Positions 33,838-46,224 of a DNA stretch of 64,000 bases are shown piece by piece. Source of the stretch: Crocodylus rhombifer (taxonomy: Eukaryota > Chordata > Crocodylia > Crocodylidae); contig JAVSML010000991.1 of the NCBI GenBank assembly GCA_038503035.1, positions 186,001 to 250,000 on the forward strand. Reading direction: 5' to 3'. Numbering within the stretch: position 1 is the first letter of the stretch; every line of letters begins with the position of its first letter. Both the position numbers and the translations under genes were made by a program. The notes under the pieces were generated by a model. That model was not told where the DNA came from, did not search any database, and saw only the letters and a program-made list of their open reading frames with translations.

Positions 33838-35277
33838 CTGGGGAAAAGAAATGTCTAGCATACTGAATAAGGATATTTTCAGATTTTATTCTTTGTATAG
33901 ACTCATAGACCAGACCCAGAAATGCAGGAGGCATATGCATTTCCCTGGGGACAAACATTCTGCCTTGTCCTTGGGGAATGCCCACGCATGCTCCAGCATG
34001 TGGCATGTTGCCCTAGGTGGGGTAGGGGAGGACTTACCTGGGGTGCTGGGGGCTCCTAGGGCTCCAGAAACAGTGCTCTGGAAGTAGGGAGTCTGGTCAG
34101 CCCCTGGAGCTTTGCTCCAGCCAGCCAGGCTTCAGTTTGGGGCAGTACATGCTGCCACCCCGTGTGCCATCCTGCTTTTTTCCACTGAGGGTTTTTCTGA
34201 CACTGGGATCTCCTGGTGTCAACTTCCCCTTCCGCTCACTCCCCCCATGATGCAAATTAGCAACACAGGGAACACCTGCATGTGCAATGTATGGTGCCTT
34301 ATGGGTCTGCAACGCTGCGTGCCACACTTGCATGCTTGTCTGGATGTGCCCACAGGCATATTGAACTTTGGGAAAGCAATAATTGGAGCCAGCATTACTT
34401 ACAGTTTTCTAAGCAGCTTGAATAATTATCATTTACTTCCACTTGACTAACTTCCAACTCCTTATTCTGTTTCTGCTTCCAGGACCTGATTCCGTGCCAG
34501 TTAAATTACAGGGAGGATTCAAACTGATTTTCATGGGCTGTGTATCAGACTCAGATTCTCCATTTGATGAGAGAGACTGAACAGAGCTATAACTACACAT
34601 GGAAGCTGTTAGATCTTTTAAACCCAGGAAACCAATTGCCTAGTATCCAAGATTAAGTATGCATACTTAAATTAACATAAAATAAAACCATCATGACTTT
34701 TTTGTTTTTGCCCACAGAAAGAAATAATTACACTGAGTATCATTTACAGTAAAGCTACTTATGCTAGTCTGGCACTGCATATTGGAGGAAATCATATGGG
34801 AATCAAAACTTATATGTTTGTATTAAAAATATAGAAAACAATACAATGTATTTTGCTTTCTCACAATTACTTCTATTTTTAGAGTAATTCTACTATATGT
34901 GTGTTGTTTCAGTGTCAAAAGAACAAATCCTACTGATCTTAATTATATTAATACTCTCTTTAATGTTGATAGGATTAATTCTAGTTTTTACACTGATCTA
35001 AAAAAGGAGTATTTTGTAAAAACTATCTTCCATCAAGAAATTATTCTTGATTAACACAGATTTTAAGTGAGAGCAGAATTTGATCTAGAAATATAGAAAT
35101 ATGTATCTATATAGATATATAAATTAAAGTCTTGGTTAGTGTGGGGTTTTCCTATGTGAAAATGAGCTTTGGGATAAGCCCGAATAACTTTAAGCCATCT
35201 GGTCCCATTGAAGTCAATGAGAAATTTAATATTGTCTTCAATAAAGAGGATTGAGATACAGTTTTTTCTTAAAGTAG
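33838..35277. other. Unassigned; GC-richer block at about 33920-34350
   Basis: The block from about 33920 to 34350 is richer in GC and CpG than its flanks and probably an unidentified repeat. The remainder is AT-rich with no feature. Confidence 0.3.
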
Positions 35278-35528
35278 GGGACAGGACAAGGAACAATGTC
35301 CTCAAAAGACAGCAGAAGAAATTTAGGTTGGCAAATAGGAAGAACTTCCTATGTGGGTGGTTATACATTAGAAGAGGTTACCCAGAATTCTCTATCCCTA
35401 GAATTTTTTATGAGCACTTTAGATGAACACTGAGATAGTTTAGTCAGGGAAGATCCTGCCCTGAGCAGAAGGTGTACTAGATGACTTCATGAAGTCCCTT
35501 TCAGCACTACACACCTATGATACTAATA
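35278..35528 (+). mobile_element. CR1 LINE 3' fragment
   Basis: This is a short sense-strand CR1 3' end. GGACAGGACAAGGAACAATG, TTTAGGTTGGCAAATAGGAA and GAAGTCCCTTTCAGCAC are successive landmarks of the CR1 ORF2 C-terminus and 3'UTR. The same landmarks appear complemented at 1113, 43697 and 57427. It ends at CTATGATACTAATA, a degraded CR1 terminal repeat. Only about 250 bp were inserted or retained. Confidence 0.85.
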
Positions 35529-37999
35529 AAAGCAGGTTTCATATTTGGCTTATCTTTCTCTCTCTCTTTCACCCCCCTCCTCCTCTTCCCCCACCCTTCC
35601 ATTCATTTTATAATTTTCTTAAATATAAAATATTCAGAAATTGCCTTTTTTTGGCCAGTGAAAAAGTAGTATTTTCCTGTCAAATGGAAGCAGAAGATTA
35701 TAACAGAAACTCATATAGTTCCCTACTCCATGGTATGTATTGGTGACTTTGGTTACTGGGTAGATCTCTTATCCCTTGTTTATTACTTTCCAGCATACAT
35801 GCTGCATGTGTATCTACATGTGCATTTAACAGTGCAATAGATTAATTTGTTGTGGTATAAAGCATCAAAGTCTACACATGCAATGTTATTAGATCACAGC
35901 AAACTAACTTACCTGCCATACTGCAGCAGAAATAATTGAGCCTAAATGCATGTGTAAATGCTGACCCAGGCATATATTGTACCCAGCCAGCCCAGGAAGC
36001 AGGAGGCTAGACCCTTTCCTGCTGCCTAGCCAAAGGGCTCTGCATACTGGGGCACTCGTGCCCCAGCAAAACCCTCTGCCACCTGATGCCACCTCCCAGA
36101 GCCCCGGGCCCTCTGCTAACTCAGGGCTATTCCACCCCAGCTCAAAATGCTGCAGTCCCAGGTGCAGTGTCTGAACTTGTGCCCTGGACTGCAAATGTTT
36201 GAGCATCTACATGTGCCATTAAGGCATTGTGATAAACTCTGACACTAATGGCACCCACCGAATACAAAGATATTAGGAACTCCCCTGGCACTCTGTGCTG
36301 TGCAAAAGTGCTTGTGTAGGGGCTGTAGCAGTCTACCCAAACAGTCTGGTGGAATAAAAATAGTTCTACTCTGTTCAGCTATGATCCACATATATATCCA
36401 ACAGTTATAGATTAAGTGCAGTGATCACCATATTTAAAATGCATGTCATACAACATTTATACTATTGGCTTTTCTGGTTGCATACGAATCTGGATGGAAC
36501 TTCAATATACAAAGAACTTGCCAGAAATTCACATGGTTCCAGTATAGCATTGCTTATGAAAATATCTGTGTGCAGCAGAAAATGTGATTATTGCAGTATT
36601 TGTTAAACCCAAACTCAGATATAGGAAATGGGTATTATTTAGTATTTATTGGATTCTTCTTGCCAAAAAAGGCAAGCCATCTTTAGAAATATAAGATGGT
36701 CGTTTTTAAACTGTTTACAGAAGTTTAAAAATGAAACATTCAAATATGTAAAATCAAAATGGATACCACTACTGTAATGCTGGGGAAAGAACTGACGTTA
36801 TTCTTCCAGCCTACAGAAACAGTAAGATATTTTGAGAAGGCTAAGCATTAGCAATTCTTTTTAATTGCCTGTTTAAAAGATTAATTGAGCCAGGTTCTTT
36901 CAAACTAGGTAATACTATGAGTATCTCCTCCTCTTCTACTAGGACTCCTATTACAAGAATAAATCTTGAAAACAACACTGATTATACAGGACATTTCCAG
37001 TGTTTATTTTCACTTAGAAGCTGATGTGGCAGACTAGGCAATGCTGATGAATACAAAACAGCTTATGATTAACTTTACAGAGCAACAATGCCAACCCTGT
37101 ATCCTTCCTGAGCAAATAAATAGTAGAAACTAAGCAACTTAAAAGCAAACAGTCATTATAGGTTGGAAAGAACCACCTAATCAATTAATTTCTGCTATTT
37201 ATTTAAAGGGCTACATCCCTTTGGAAAGTTTGCTTCCCTGCCATTAACTATGGTTTCCATGGTGGCAGAAATTTTAAAAAACACCATTTAATCAGATATA
37301 CTTTATGAGTGGATTACTGTTTAATCTCGATGTGATCCTTGTTAAAGCTCTTACTAACAAATGTCACATAATTCTTACAACACACCTGCAATCTGATGGC
37401 TTAAGGATAACTACCAGCTATAAATGTAACAGTCAAGACTTTCATTAATTGACAAGTAGTACTGACACTGTATTAATGAATGTTACTGCTCAAATTCACA
37501 GTATTTTGTTTACACATGCACTTTTATTATACTGAGACTGTCAAAATTCAGGAAGCCAAATTGGTAAGATCATTCAGGTTTTGGTTTTCCAACTGCTTTT
37601 GAGGTATTTGTTACAACTTTTCCAAGTTTCTAATGAAATGGATGCTAATCATTTCAAAAGTGACCGAAATATATGGGATTACATATATAATTGGAATCGG
37701 CTAAACTTTGTATTTCCATTCTGTATGGAAATCTAGCATTCTGATTTTTCACACCCTTTCAAAGTGGAAAAATGTTTGAAACTGCCTCTTAATTAATATT
37801 TTAAAATTCAGAACAACCTTATTGAAAGTGCTTCATTTTGATTTTATTTTTCTCCACTTATATAATATTCAAAATAATAAAGTCAAAACAAAATGTTTGA
37901 GCCTTGTTGAAATGAAGTATCTTGATAGTATTGTATTTGAAAAGGTCACAAAACCAATGTTTTCCTATGGAATAGTTTAATTCATACAGTTTTTGCAAT
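35529..37999. other. Mostly unassigned; GC-rich repeat at about 35800-36240
   Basis: Positions 35811-36240 rise in GC and contain TCTACATGTGCATTTAACAG and TCTACATGTGCCATTAAGG, sharing the TCTACATGTG edge seen near 24209 and 62160. The rest is AT-rich and featureless. Confidence 0.3.
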
Positions 38000-40900
38000 A
38001 GATAATATCATTGGCTATCCCTTGATATAAGGATGTTGTCTGCTGGTGTGGGGAGGGACAGAGGTATTACTGGTGACTTTTATGGTGGTTGAGGAGTCCA
38101 ATCTGTGCTTTGTAAGTTTTTCCACAGGTATGACAAGTAGTGCCTTGGGGTGGGGAGCACATCTGTTGGCCAGGATGTTGTGGTCTTTCTCTTGTGTGCT
38201 CTTCTTCCTCCTCTGCTGCTTCTCGGCTTCCTGAGCAAGATGGTTCTTTTCAAAGTGGGCTGTAGTTTGATGTATGGTGCAGCACCATTGAAACCTGTTA
38301 CCAGCCAGCACTTCCCAATTTGTACGGTTGATGCCACCCTTCTTAAGGTATACTTTCAGGGTGTCCTTGTAGTGCTTCTTCTGGCCTCTGTGGGTACTCC
38401 TACCATGACTAAGTTGAGAGAAGAGGACTTGCTTCAAGAAATGAATGTCAGCCATCTGCACACAGTGTCCAGCCCAGTGGAGTTGACAATTCATGATCTT
38501 TGACTCAATGCTGGTTATGTTAGCTGCAGGGAGGATACTGGAATTGGTGCAGCTGTCTTCCAATCTAATGTGAAGGATCTCCCTGAGGCAAAACTGATGG
38601 AACCATTCCAGGTGCTTAAGATGACTTTGGTATATTGCTCACACTTCATCCCTATAGAGGAGTGTGGGGATAATCACTGCATTACAGACCAAGATCTTAG
38701 TTTCCATCTGCAGATCTCAGTCAGCAAAGACATGGTGAAGCAGCTTTCTGAAGGATACCCCGGTACAGAGAATCCTATGTCCAATTTCTACATCAAGACT
38801 GACTGGGAGAGGTGACTGCCAAGGTATGAGAGTAGCATGAACTGAACTAATGTAGCTGATGTTAACATAAAGTGTAATAGTGATGAAATGTAACTATGTT
38901 AGTTTTGTCCTGTAAGTGACTTGAAAACTCCATTTTGTATTCTTTTGCTTGACGTAAGTGAATTAACTCAGTATGCCCTTTTTTGAATGAATATATGTGA
39001 AAGGGTGAATGGTGAGAGAATGGCACAAAGATGGGAGAAGAAGATTTAACTGTTTGTGTAAGCAACTAGGCACCAAATGTAAGTTACCAGTCAGTAAACT
39101 AATTAATGGATGACTGAAGAATCCCTTTGGGGCCTAAGGCACAAAAGAGATAAGGAGGAGGAAGAATGCACACATCCTGCCAGACAGGCAGCAAGAACAC
39201 TCCAAGGCTAAAATAACAGCTTTGACAACCAAACTGACCTCGGGCTAAGATAAGCTGAAGACGAATGAAGAACAACCACGGACAGAAGCTGGGTATGGAA
39301 AAACCCTAAAGTGCTGAAACAAAGGATGCCAATACCTATAAAAGAAGACTTCAAAAATGCCAAGTTGGGTGAGTCTCTCTTTCTCAACTGCTGTTTCATT
39401 GGAGCACAGACATGTCTGTTTCACCCTGCTCCAAAGCTGTTGTCTACAGAATCTGCATCTTCTCTCAATAAGGCCTGGGCTGGCCACCCAGTGCTATTAT
39501 TGAACAACTGCTGCTGGTAACTATAATGTCTGAATGGAATGGATGATTTGTGTTTGTGTGCCTGTGTGTAAGTTTTGTGCATGATGATTTGTGTGTGTCT
39601 ATATGAGTGGTGTGTCTGAACCTCTATGTCTAATTCATGTTATCAATAAACATAGCATTTTGCCATATTCCCCTTTATAAGGTCTGGCTCTTGATTTGGC
39701 AATTGAAATTTAAAGTAACTTGAGAAATGTTCAATGTTTTCTAGTTCTCCACCAATAGTAATTTTTGAGGGGAGGGGTGAAGCTTGTGCTGGGGAAAAGT
39801 GAAGGAGCACCTTGGTCTTTCCAATGTTATAGGGGAGTCCCAGGCTGTGGTAGACCTGAGAAAAGGTCAAGGGAGGACTGAAGATCTGTCTCAGTGTTCA
39901 GAAGAATTACACAGTCATCAGCATACTGAAGATCAGTGATGCCAATCTAGGTGACTTTCATTTTTCTGTGAAGGTGCCACAGGTTGAAAACTAACCATCC
40001 ATGTGATACTCAACTGTAATTCCAGAAGGAAGACAGTCACAGATAAGACTCAAAATCAGAGCAAGATATATGGAAAAAAGGAGTTGGGACAATGATACAG
40101 CCTGTCTTGACACCAGTATGGATGGTAAATAGGTCTGGTAAATGGTGGTCATCCCTTCATGGAGTAGCTTGACGACACTGATGAACTTCAGTGGACAACC
40201 AAACCTAGCCAGCACCTTCCATTAAGCTTCATGATTGATGGAGTCAAAGGCCTTGGTTAGGTCAATGAATGCTATAAAAAGCTTCTGGTGTTGCTCTCTA
40301 CACTTCTCCTGGATCTATTGTGCTACAAAATCATGTTGTGCAACAAAATTATGTTGGTACCCTGAGATGGTATAAAGCCACACTGGGATTCTGGAAGAAC
40401 ATCTTTGGCAAGGGGGAGGAGGTGATTCAGAAGGATGCAAGTAAGAATCTTCCTGGAGATGGAGAAGAGGGCAATGCCACTGTAGTTCCCACACACTGAC
40501 TTGTCCCCTTTCTTGAAGATGGTCACAATGTTGGTATTCTTTAAATCAGTTGGAACTTCCTTATTACCCCATATTTTGATGAGAAGTTGGTGAAATTTTT
40601 GTGCCAGTGCTGTTCTACCAGCCTTGAAGATCTCTGTGGGGATGCATTTGGGCCTGGTGAGTGATTGTTTTTGGTCTGAGTGATGGCATGCCAGACTTCC
40701 TTGAAGCATGGGGGAACAAACAAAAGATTTTATTACTAGGTGCTGAAGGATAGACTTGGTGGCAGCTGAGACCTCAGATTCACAGTAGAGTAGAATCTTG
40801 AAGTGATCTTTCCAGTGTAGGTTGATAGATACATTTTCTGTGAGACAGGTGGAACTTTCCTGGGATTGCAAGGGGCTTGAGCCATTGGAACAGGGACCAT

Positions 40901-42700
40901 TGATGGCTGTTGTTACTTGAAAAAAAGCTTTTTCATGTTGGTCAGCAAAACTCTGGATCTCCATGGCCTTCATTTGCTACCACTGGTTCTTAATGTTCTA
41001 TAGCCTCCTGAACTATAGCTTTGAGCTGGTGGTAAACCTCTCATTTTTGCTTGTTGGAGGGTTCATTTTGCCAACTGTAGAACATGGCTCTCTTCTGATG
41101 GATAAGCGCTAGGATTTCATCATTCTCATCAATCTAATCTTGGTGATGATGAGTGGAGCATCCAGTTGATTCAGAGCATATCTTGTGAATAACATTCTTA
41201 AGCTCCTCCCAATGTGCCTGGATGTCTTTGATGTCATCAGGTAGGTCACAGAGCCTCTCAGTAAGGAATTGCTGAAGAGCCTTGCATCTGGCTTGGTTTT
41301 GGAGTGCCTTAATGTTAAATCTCTTCTGCATTCCTTTTGGTTGTTTACAGTATTGTGGTGCAAGCTTCATGTCCATGATTGATCTGACTAAACAGCAGTC
41401 TGTCCAGCAGTCATCTGCACCTCTCAGGACTCAGGCAATATGAACAACAGTATCATCCTGGGCTCTGACAATAATATAGTAAAAAAGGTGCCTGTGATTG
41501 GAGTGTGAATGTTTCCAAGTGGTTTTATATTTATCACTGTGTTTGAAGATAGTATTAATGATGAACAGTCATGCTTTGCACATTTGCTGAGGAGGAAGAT
41601 ACCATTGGAGTTGTCTTTCCACAACCCCTTTTCCCAAATGTGCCACTCCAGAGTTCAGAGTGTCACCTAACTTTTGAATGGACGTGACCCATGAAGATGA
41701 GCTTGTCTTCCTTGGCAGTGGCAGATAGGACTGTGTCAAGAGCACAGTAGAACTGTTCCATGTTGATTTTTTCATTGTGGAGGCTTCTGCACTAATGATC
41801 GTAGCATACTAGTTGTTACTAAGCTTGAGGCAAAGTCATAAGTGCTCATTAATGCCCACAGGGAGTTCTGAAAGCTGGCACACAACCTTGTTTATGATGG
41901 CAAAGCCAATCTCTTGAATATGCCTCTCTTCAGATAACATTCCTTTCCCAAAAAAAGGTGTAACCACCTCCTTTTTCTTTCAGGTGGCCATCAGCTGCCC
42001 AACAGGTGTCACTTAGAGCAACAATATTGATGTTATATCTTGCAAGTTCTCTAGCTACTATAGTGGTTCTTCTTTTAGAATTTCACTGTTCAGGGAGTCC
42101 ATGAGAGTGCAGACATTTCATGTAGCGAACTTCAGTACTTAATTTGTTGGTTTCAACCGCACGTAGAACAATCCCACTTGATGTGGCAATCCAGCCAGGG
42201 GGGTTGAGACACATTATGTTTAGGGCACTTTTTCTATCCCTTTCTCCATTCAGAGTGAGCATAGGGGATCCTAAAGAGGACTACTCAGTAATGTCTGCAG
42301 CTGCTGAATTGTATTTCTGTCTCCACATCTCCCACAAAGGCCTGTGCTTGACATTTTTTAATGTGGGGGAGCCAGTGTACAAATGACAATCACATGAATT
42401 TGACAGGAAGAAGCCATGAACCCAGTGGCAAGGATGTCCAAGACAACTGGAAACCTCCATCCTGCTGCAGTCCTCATCTGCCTTCACAGCCACAGAGAAC
42501 CAACAGGTCCTTAATTACACATGTTCTGCCTTTGGGGTCTTCAGGAATTTGGACCATGCTTAATCTGTGACCTCAGGTCTGTTTATTGGGGAAGACCCCA
42601 CCAGGAGTGCAAGACACCACAAAGAGATAGCTCTGAGGGCCATTGGAACACATAAGCCTCTCCACCATGACAATGTTACAATCCAAGAAGAGGAATACAG
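38000..42700 (-). mobile_element. Endonuclease/reverse-transcriptase LINE (non-CR1), near full length, interrupted
   Basis: This is a long antisense non-LTR retrotransposon. Reading from 42700 downward come 5' sequence, then an endonuclease C-terminal part (about 41775-41385) ending near CWTDCCLVRS, which matches the APE-type Asp-His box with the His changed. An RT domain follows: NTNIVTIFKKGDK and NYSGIALFSISRKILTC (40550-40400), motif A as IAFIDLTKAFDSI (about 40276-40238) with its catalytic Asp, and LQYADDCV (about 39931-39908) with the catalytic Asp pair intact. The C-terminal domain (38563-38015) holds LHWAGHCVQMADI and GQKKHYKDTL, typical of this protein family. A C2H2-like tail appears lost. 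Stops and shifts are frequent. An LTR-like insertion (38831-39720) splits it. I cannot assign the clade securely. RTE-like is one possibility. Confidence 0.85.
38831..39720 (+). mobile_element. LTR-like insertion inside the LINE
   Basis: LINE coding is interrupted between EHFS on the right and YLGSHLS on the left. Both junctions carry TGAG (38827-38830 and 39721-39724), consistent with a 4-bp target duplication. The insert has a TATA box, TATAAAAG, at 39337 and polyadenylation-type signals AATAAG at 39467 and AATAAA at 39645, so it resembles a solo LTR on the plus strand. Its ends (AGTAGC and GTAACT) are not the usual TG and CA. An inner TG...CA span with a TAGC duplication (38857-39652) also exists but would leave extra non-LINE sequence. 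Ends are therefore uncertain. Confidence 0.5.
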
Positions 42701-43690
42701 AATATATCTGTGGAAACATTTTCACCTAGCTCTGCATGTAACTTTTCTGCCACGTGTTTTCAGAGGCAACAATCAACTAGAGAACTATTGTAAATCTAAC
42801 ATGTATCCCTGTTCAGAATTTCTTTGATCACTAACCATCTTCTCTGAATGCTTCCAATAAGCATTGCTTCCACAGTTGAAATAGGTATGTGTATGAAGCA
42901 AAGACAATAATATGAGAAGAAAATGGAATACAGTATCAATTTGGAAAACCATAACAATATCAATGTGCATGAATAAAGCATTCCCCTGAAGTAATTTAAC
43001 AATAATCTGTCAACTTGGTTCTTCACTGGTACAGATGTCCAGCTGGCAAACGTCCCCTTGTCCATGTACTATACTCCCACCTCTGAGTTTGCTGACAGTA
43101 GACACTGTAGTAGCAGAAGCCTGAAATGCCTCCACATTTTAGGCATATCTTCACCCTCTGGGGAAGGCTAAGTAGATCTCATAACTAGACCTAGTCTGAA
43201 TTTTTCCAAGAATTTATTTAATTGGAAAATGTCAGTTTGCTTGATAGTGACTGAAACAAAACAAAATTTAAAAAATCCACAAGCAGGTAAATCCATAAGC
43301 AGGTAACCTTGGTATTGCCTGACCTCTTTTCCTAAGATGGTATCACCTAACCTAAATAAAATAATAACACCTTTATTAGTGAATGAATAGGTGGGGCACC
43401 ACTCAAGTTCACTCTTCTCTCTTAAGGCTGCAGTGACGGTCTCTAAAAAAAGGCTGCTGCGTCGATTCTTCTCATCAAAAATGTCCCTCAGTAGTGTAGA
43501 TCTAATAGGTAATAGCTATATCACACAATCCATTGGTTATTAACTATGGGACTATGGTCTTTAGCTACTGAATACACACTCAGCATACTAGAACGGTGAT
43601 TTTATACCCTGCCACTGTGATGCATTACTCAGAGGCTCTGAACAAGCTGCTTGGGTTGCTAACTTGGGTAGGTCTACAACTACAATTAGG
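42701..43690. other. Unassigned noncoding stretch
   Basis: AT-rich; no feature recognised between the LINE and the following CR1. Confidence 0.35.
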
Positions 43691-43696
43691 GTACAT

Positions 43697-44160
43697 AGAA
43701 TCATAGAATCAATAAGTCAGAAGGGACCTAGACAGATCTTCTAGTCTGACCCCCTGCCATGGGCAGGAAGGAACACTGGGGGAGGGGGGGTTATAAGACC
43801 TCAGCCAGGTGCCTATCCAGTCTTGAAGATTTCCAGGGAAGGTGAGAGCACCACCTCTAAAGGAAGCCTATTCCAGGCTCTGGCCACCCTTACAGTGAAG
43901 TAGTTCTTCCTAATAGCTAACCTAAACCTATCCTCCCTCAGCTTGTGGCCATTGTTCCTAGTGACTCCAAGGGGGGCCCTGGTGAACAGACTTTCCCCGA
44001 GTCCCTGCTGGTGGCCCCTGATAAGGTTGTAGGCACCACAAGATACCCCCTCAGTCTCCTCTTGTGAGACTGAAGAGATTCAGGTCCCTCAGCCTCTCCT
44101 CATAGGGCTGGCCACGGAGGCCCTCAATCATATGAATGGCCCTCTATACATCTAATAGTA
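43697..44160 (-). mobile_element. CR1 3' segment (antisense), part of a probable 5'-inverted copy
   Basis: The plus strand begins ATAGAATCATAGAATCAATA, the complement of the CR1 terminal repeat, followed by AGAAGGGACCTAGACAGATC. The minus strand runs through the C-terminal part of ORF2 into the 3'UTR. It stops near 44160, where a CR1 5' region starts in the opposite orientation. Confidence 0.9.
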
Positions 44161-44200
44161 GACATCCTTGAGCAGATCTAAGGTACTCCTTATAACAAGG

Positions 44201-44890
44201 GAGCCAGGATCAGGGAGAAGAGGAGGGCTCCAGGCACACATGTGTCCTGCACGCACGTGTGCCCCCTTACCTGACCCGAAGTGGAGGTGAACATAGCAGC
44301 AGTGGAACCAGCAGTGGGGGCAGTAGCAGCTGAACTCCCTAAGTAAGGTAATTGGGGCAGAGGGACCAATGCAGCTGAGCCGGATCCAGAGGGGAAGCCC
44401 CCCGAATCCCTCTTAACTGAGCTGGTAGGGAGCCACGCAGAACGTGCAAACAGGGGGAGGGCTAGAGGGTACTGTCCCCCCAAGTCAGGGAGCACCCCTG
44501 GGGTTAACCCTCAGGAAGCAGGCTCAGAAGGCACTGGATCCCCCCAGCGGGGGAGTGTAGGGGGCAGGACCGCTGGCAGGCACTTCCGGGAAGACCAGAG
44601 CGCGTGATTGGCTGTTAGGGCAGTGGCAGGAATTTTAAAGCCATGGTTTGACGTAGCTCCTGGCACTTGGGAGTCAGGAGCAGGAAGAAGAGGAGGGATC
44701 CAGGCACACATGTGTCCCACACGCACATGTGCCCCCTTATCTGACCCAAATCGGAGGTGAATGTAGCAGCAGCTGAACCCCCTAAGGTAAGTGGGCAGAG
44801 GGACCGGACACAGCTGAGCTGTATCTGAAGGGAAAGCCCCCTGGATCTCTCTTAACTGATCCAGGAAGGAGCCGTGCAAACAGGATTTTG
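44201..44890 (+). promoter_or_regulatory. CR1 5'UTR with duplicated ~470-bp unit
   Basis: A GC-rich segment containing CCAGGCACACATGTGTCC starts its first unit at 44201, and a second partial unit starts at 44671. The units match for about 215 bp through CCCCCTTAYCTGACCC and TCTCTTAACTGA. It lies directly upstream of CR1 ORF1, so it is the element's 5'UTR and probable internal promoter region. Tandem 5'UTR monomers are well known from mouse L1. Promoter activity here is an inference. Confidence 0.7.
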
Positions 44891-45013
44891 AGTCAGCGTT
44901 CGTGCCTGTGGGTGAGCAGGAAGGGCCAGGAGGGAGACTCCTGCTAGTGAGGGGTGAAGGCACTGCATTAATCCAGAAACAAGCAGCCACTCCTATGATG
45001 GTGTTGACACGGA

Positions 45014-46060
45014 GTGCTGCCAGGGCCCCTGCCTGGTGGGGCGCAGCCTTCCTGGAGCTTGTCTGAGGCCTCCACGCAGACAGAGCCAATGGAGGGGCTG
45101 GCGTTCCCCCACCCCCTGGCCTGTGGGAGTTGCCCAGCAAGGCCTGGGGGGGCAGGGATTGGGCACCCCCATACCTGTCCTGTGGACGCCCGCCTTAGGG
45201 CCCTGGAGGCACAGGTGAGGGAGCTCCAGGAGGAGGTTAGCAGGCTGAGGGGAATCGGGGAGGCAGAGGAAGAAATTGACAGCTATTTCCTTCCCCTGCA
45301 GGGTCACACACCCAAGGAAGAAGCACCCCGGGAGGTGCCCTCCACTGCAGAGTGGCAGATGGTCACCTCCAGAACCAGAGCTGCTCGTAACACAGCAGTA
45401 CCAGTTCCTCCAGTCCAGCTGGAGAACAGGTACGAAGCCCTGGCAACTCTGGAGGAGAAGGAAGGAGAGGAGACAACTGGAGAGGAGGCAACTCCATGCT
45501 CTCCACGTTCAGAGCAGGCCGAAGGAGCTAAGCAGGCCAGGAGAAAAAAGCGGTGAGTGATCATCATAGGCGATTCCATCATGAGAGGTACAAAGGGCCC
45601 CATCTGTCTCCAGGACCCCTCGACTCGCGAGGTCTACTGCCTAACTGGAGCAAAGATTCAGGATGTGAAGGGGATGATCCAAGCTGTGATCCAGTCCACC
45701 GATTACTACCCCATGGTCCTAATCCATGTGGGTACTAATGATGTGGCCAGGAGAAGTCCTGATCGCCTGATGGTGGACTACCACGCTCTGGGGTGCGTGC
45801 TAAAGGAGATAGGCACACAGGTGGTTTTCTCTTCTATCCTACCAGTGAGCGGACATGGAAGATGGCATGAAACGCACATTGTGGAGACCAACTGGCGGCT
45901 TTGGGAATGATGTCTCGAGGCAGGCTTTGGCTTCTTTGACAATGACCGGCACATCACAACAAGAGACATGCTCAGATGGGATGGGCTCCACCTTTCCCCT
46001 AAAGGTAAGCATGTGTTTTCTTCTAGGTTGGTGGATCTCCTCCAGTGGGCTTTAAACTAG
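45014..46060 (+). pseudogene. CR1 ORF1 with coiled coil and SGNH esterase domain, two nonsense codons
   Basis: One frame runs from 45014 to the TAG at 46058-46060, about 349 codons, broken only by TGA at 45554 and TGA at 45908. In order it encodes SEASTQTEPM, a Cys pair (CGSC), a heptad-like coiled coil (DARLRALEAQVRELQEEVSR), an acidic linker, then an SGNH hydrolase domain. That domain has GDSIMRG (catalytic Ser block), HVGTNDVARRS (Gly/Asn block) and DGLHLSPKG (Asp-x-x-His block), so all catalytic motifs are visible. CR1 ORF1 proteins are RNA-binding chaperone-like proteins and many carry this esterase. The true start is unclear: ATGs at 44995 and 44998 are in another frame, so a shift may lie near 45060. 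Confidence 0.85.
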
Positions 46061-46224
46061 GCTCGTTGGGGGAAGGGGAAGATGAGGGTGGAGGAAGCAT
46101 TGGACAGCCAAACCAAGCAACACCCACAAGTACAGCCCAGCCTAGGCCAATGAGTGGAGCCAATACATAGGTAAGCGACAGGGGCCAGGGTAATGCTGAA
46201 AGTAGGGGGCTAGTGCACACATCC

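Noticed and set aside
38857..39652. TG...CA span with TAGC duplication as the LTR limits
   Set aside because: It would leave about 95 bases of non-LINE sequence unexplained. The TGAG junctions restore the LINE reading better, though ends remain open.
44511..45140. A 209-codon minus-strand frame
   Set aside because: It is antisense to the CR1 5'UTR and start of ORF1 in GC-rich DNA and has no domain.
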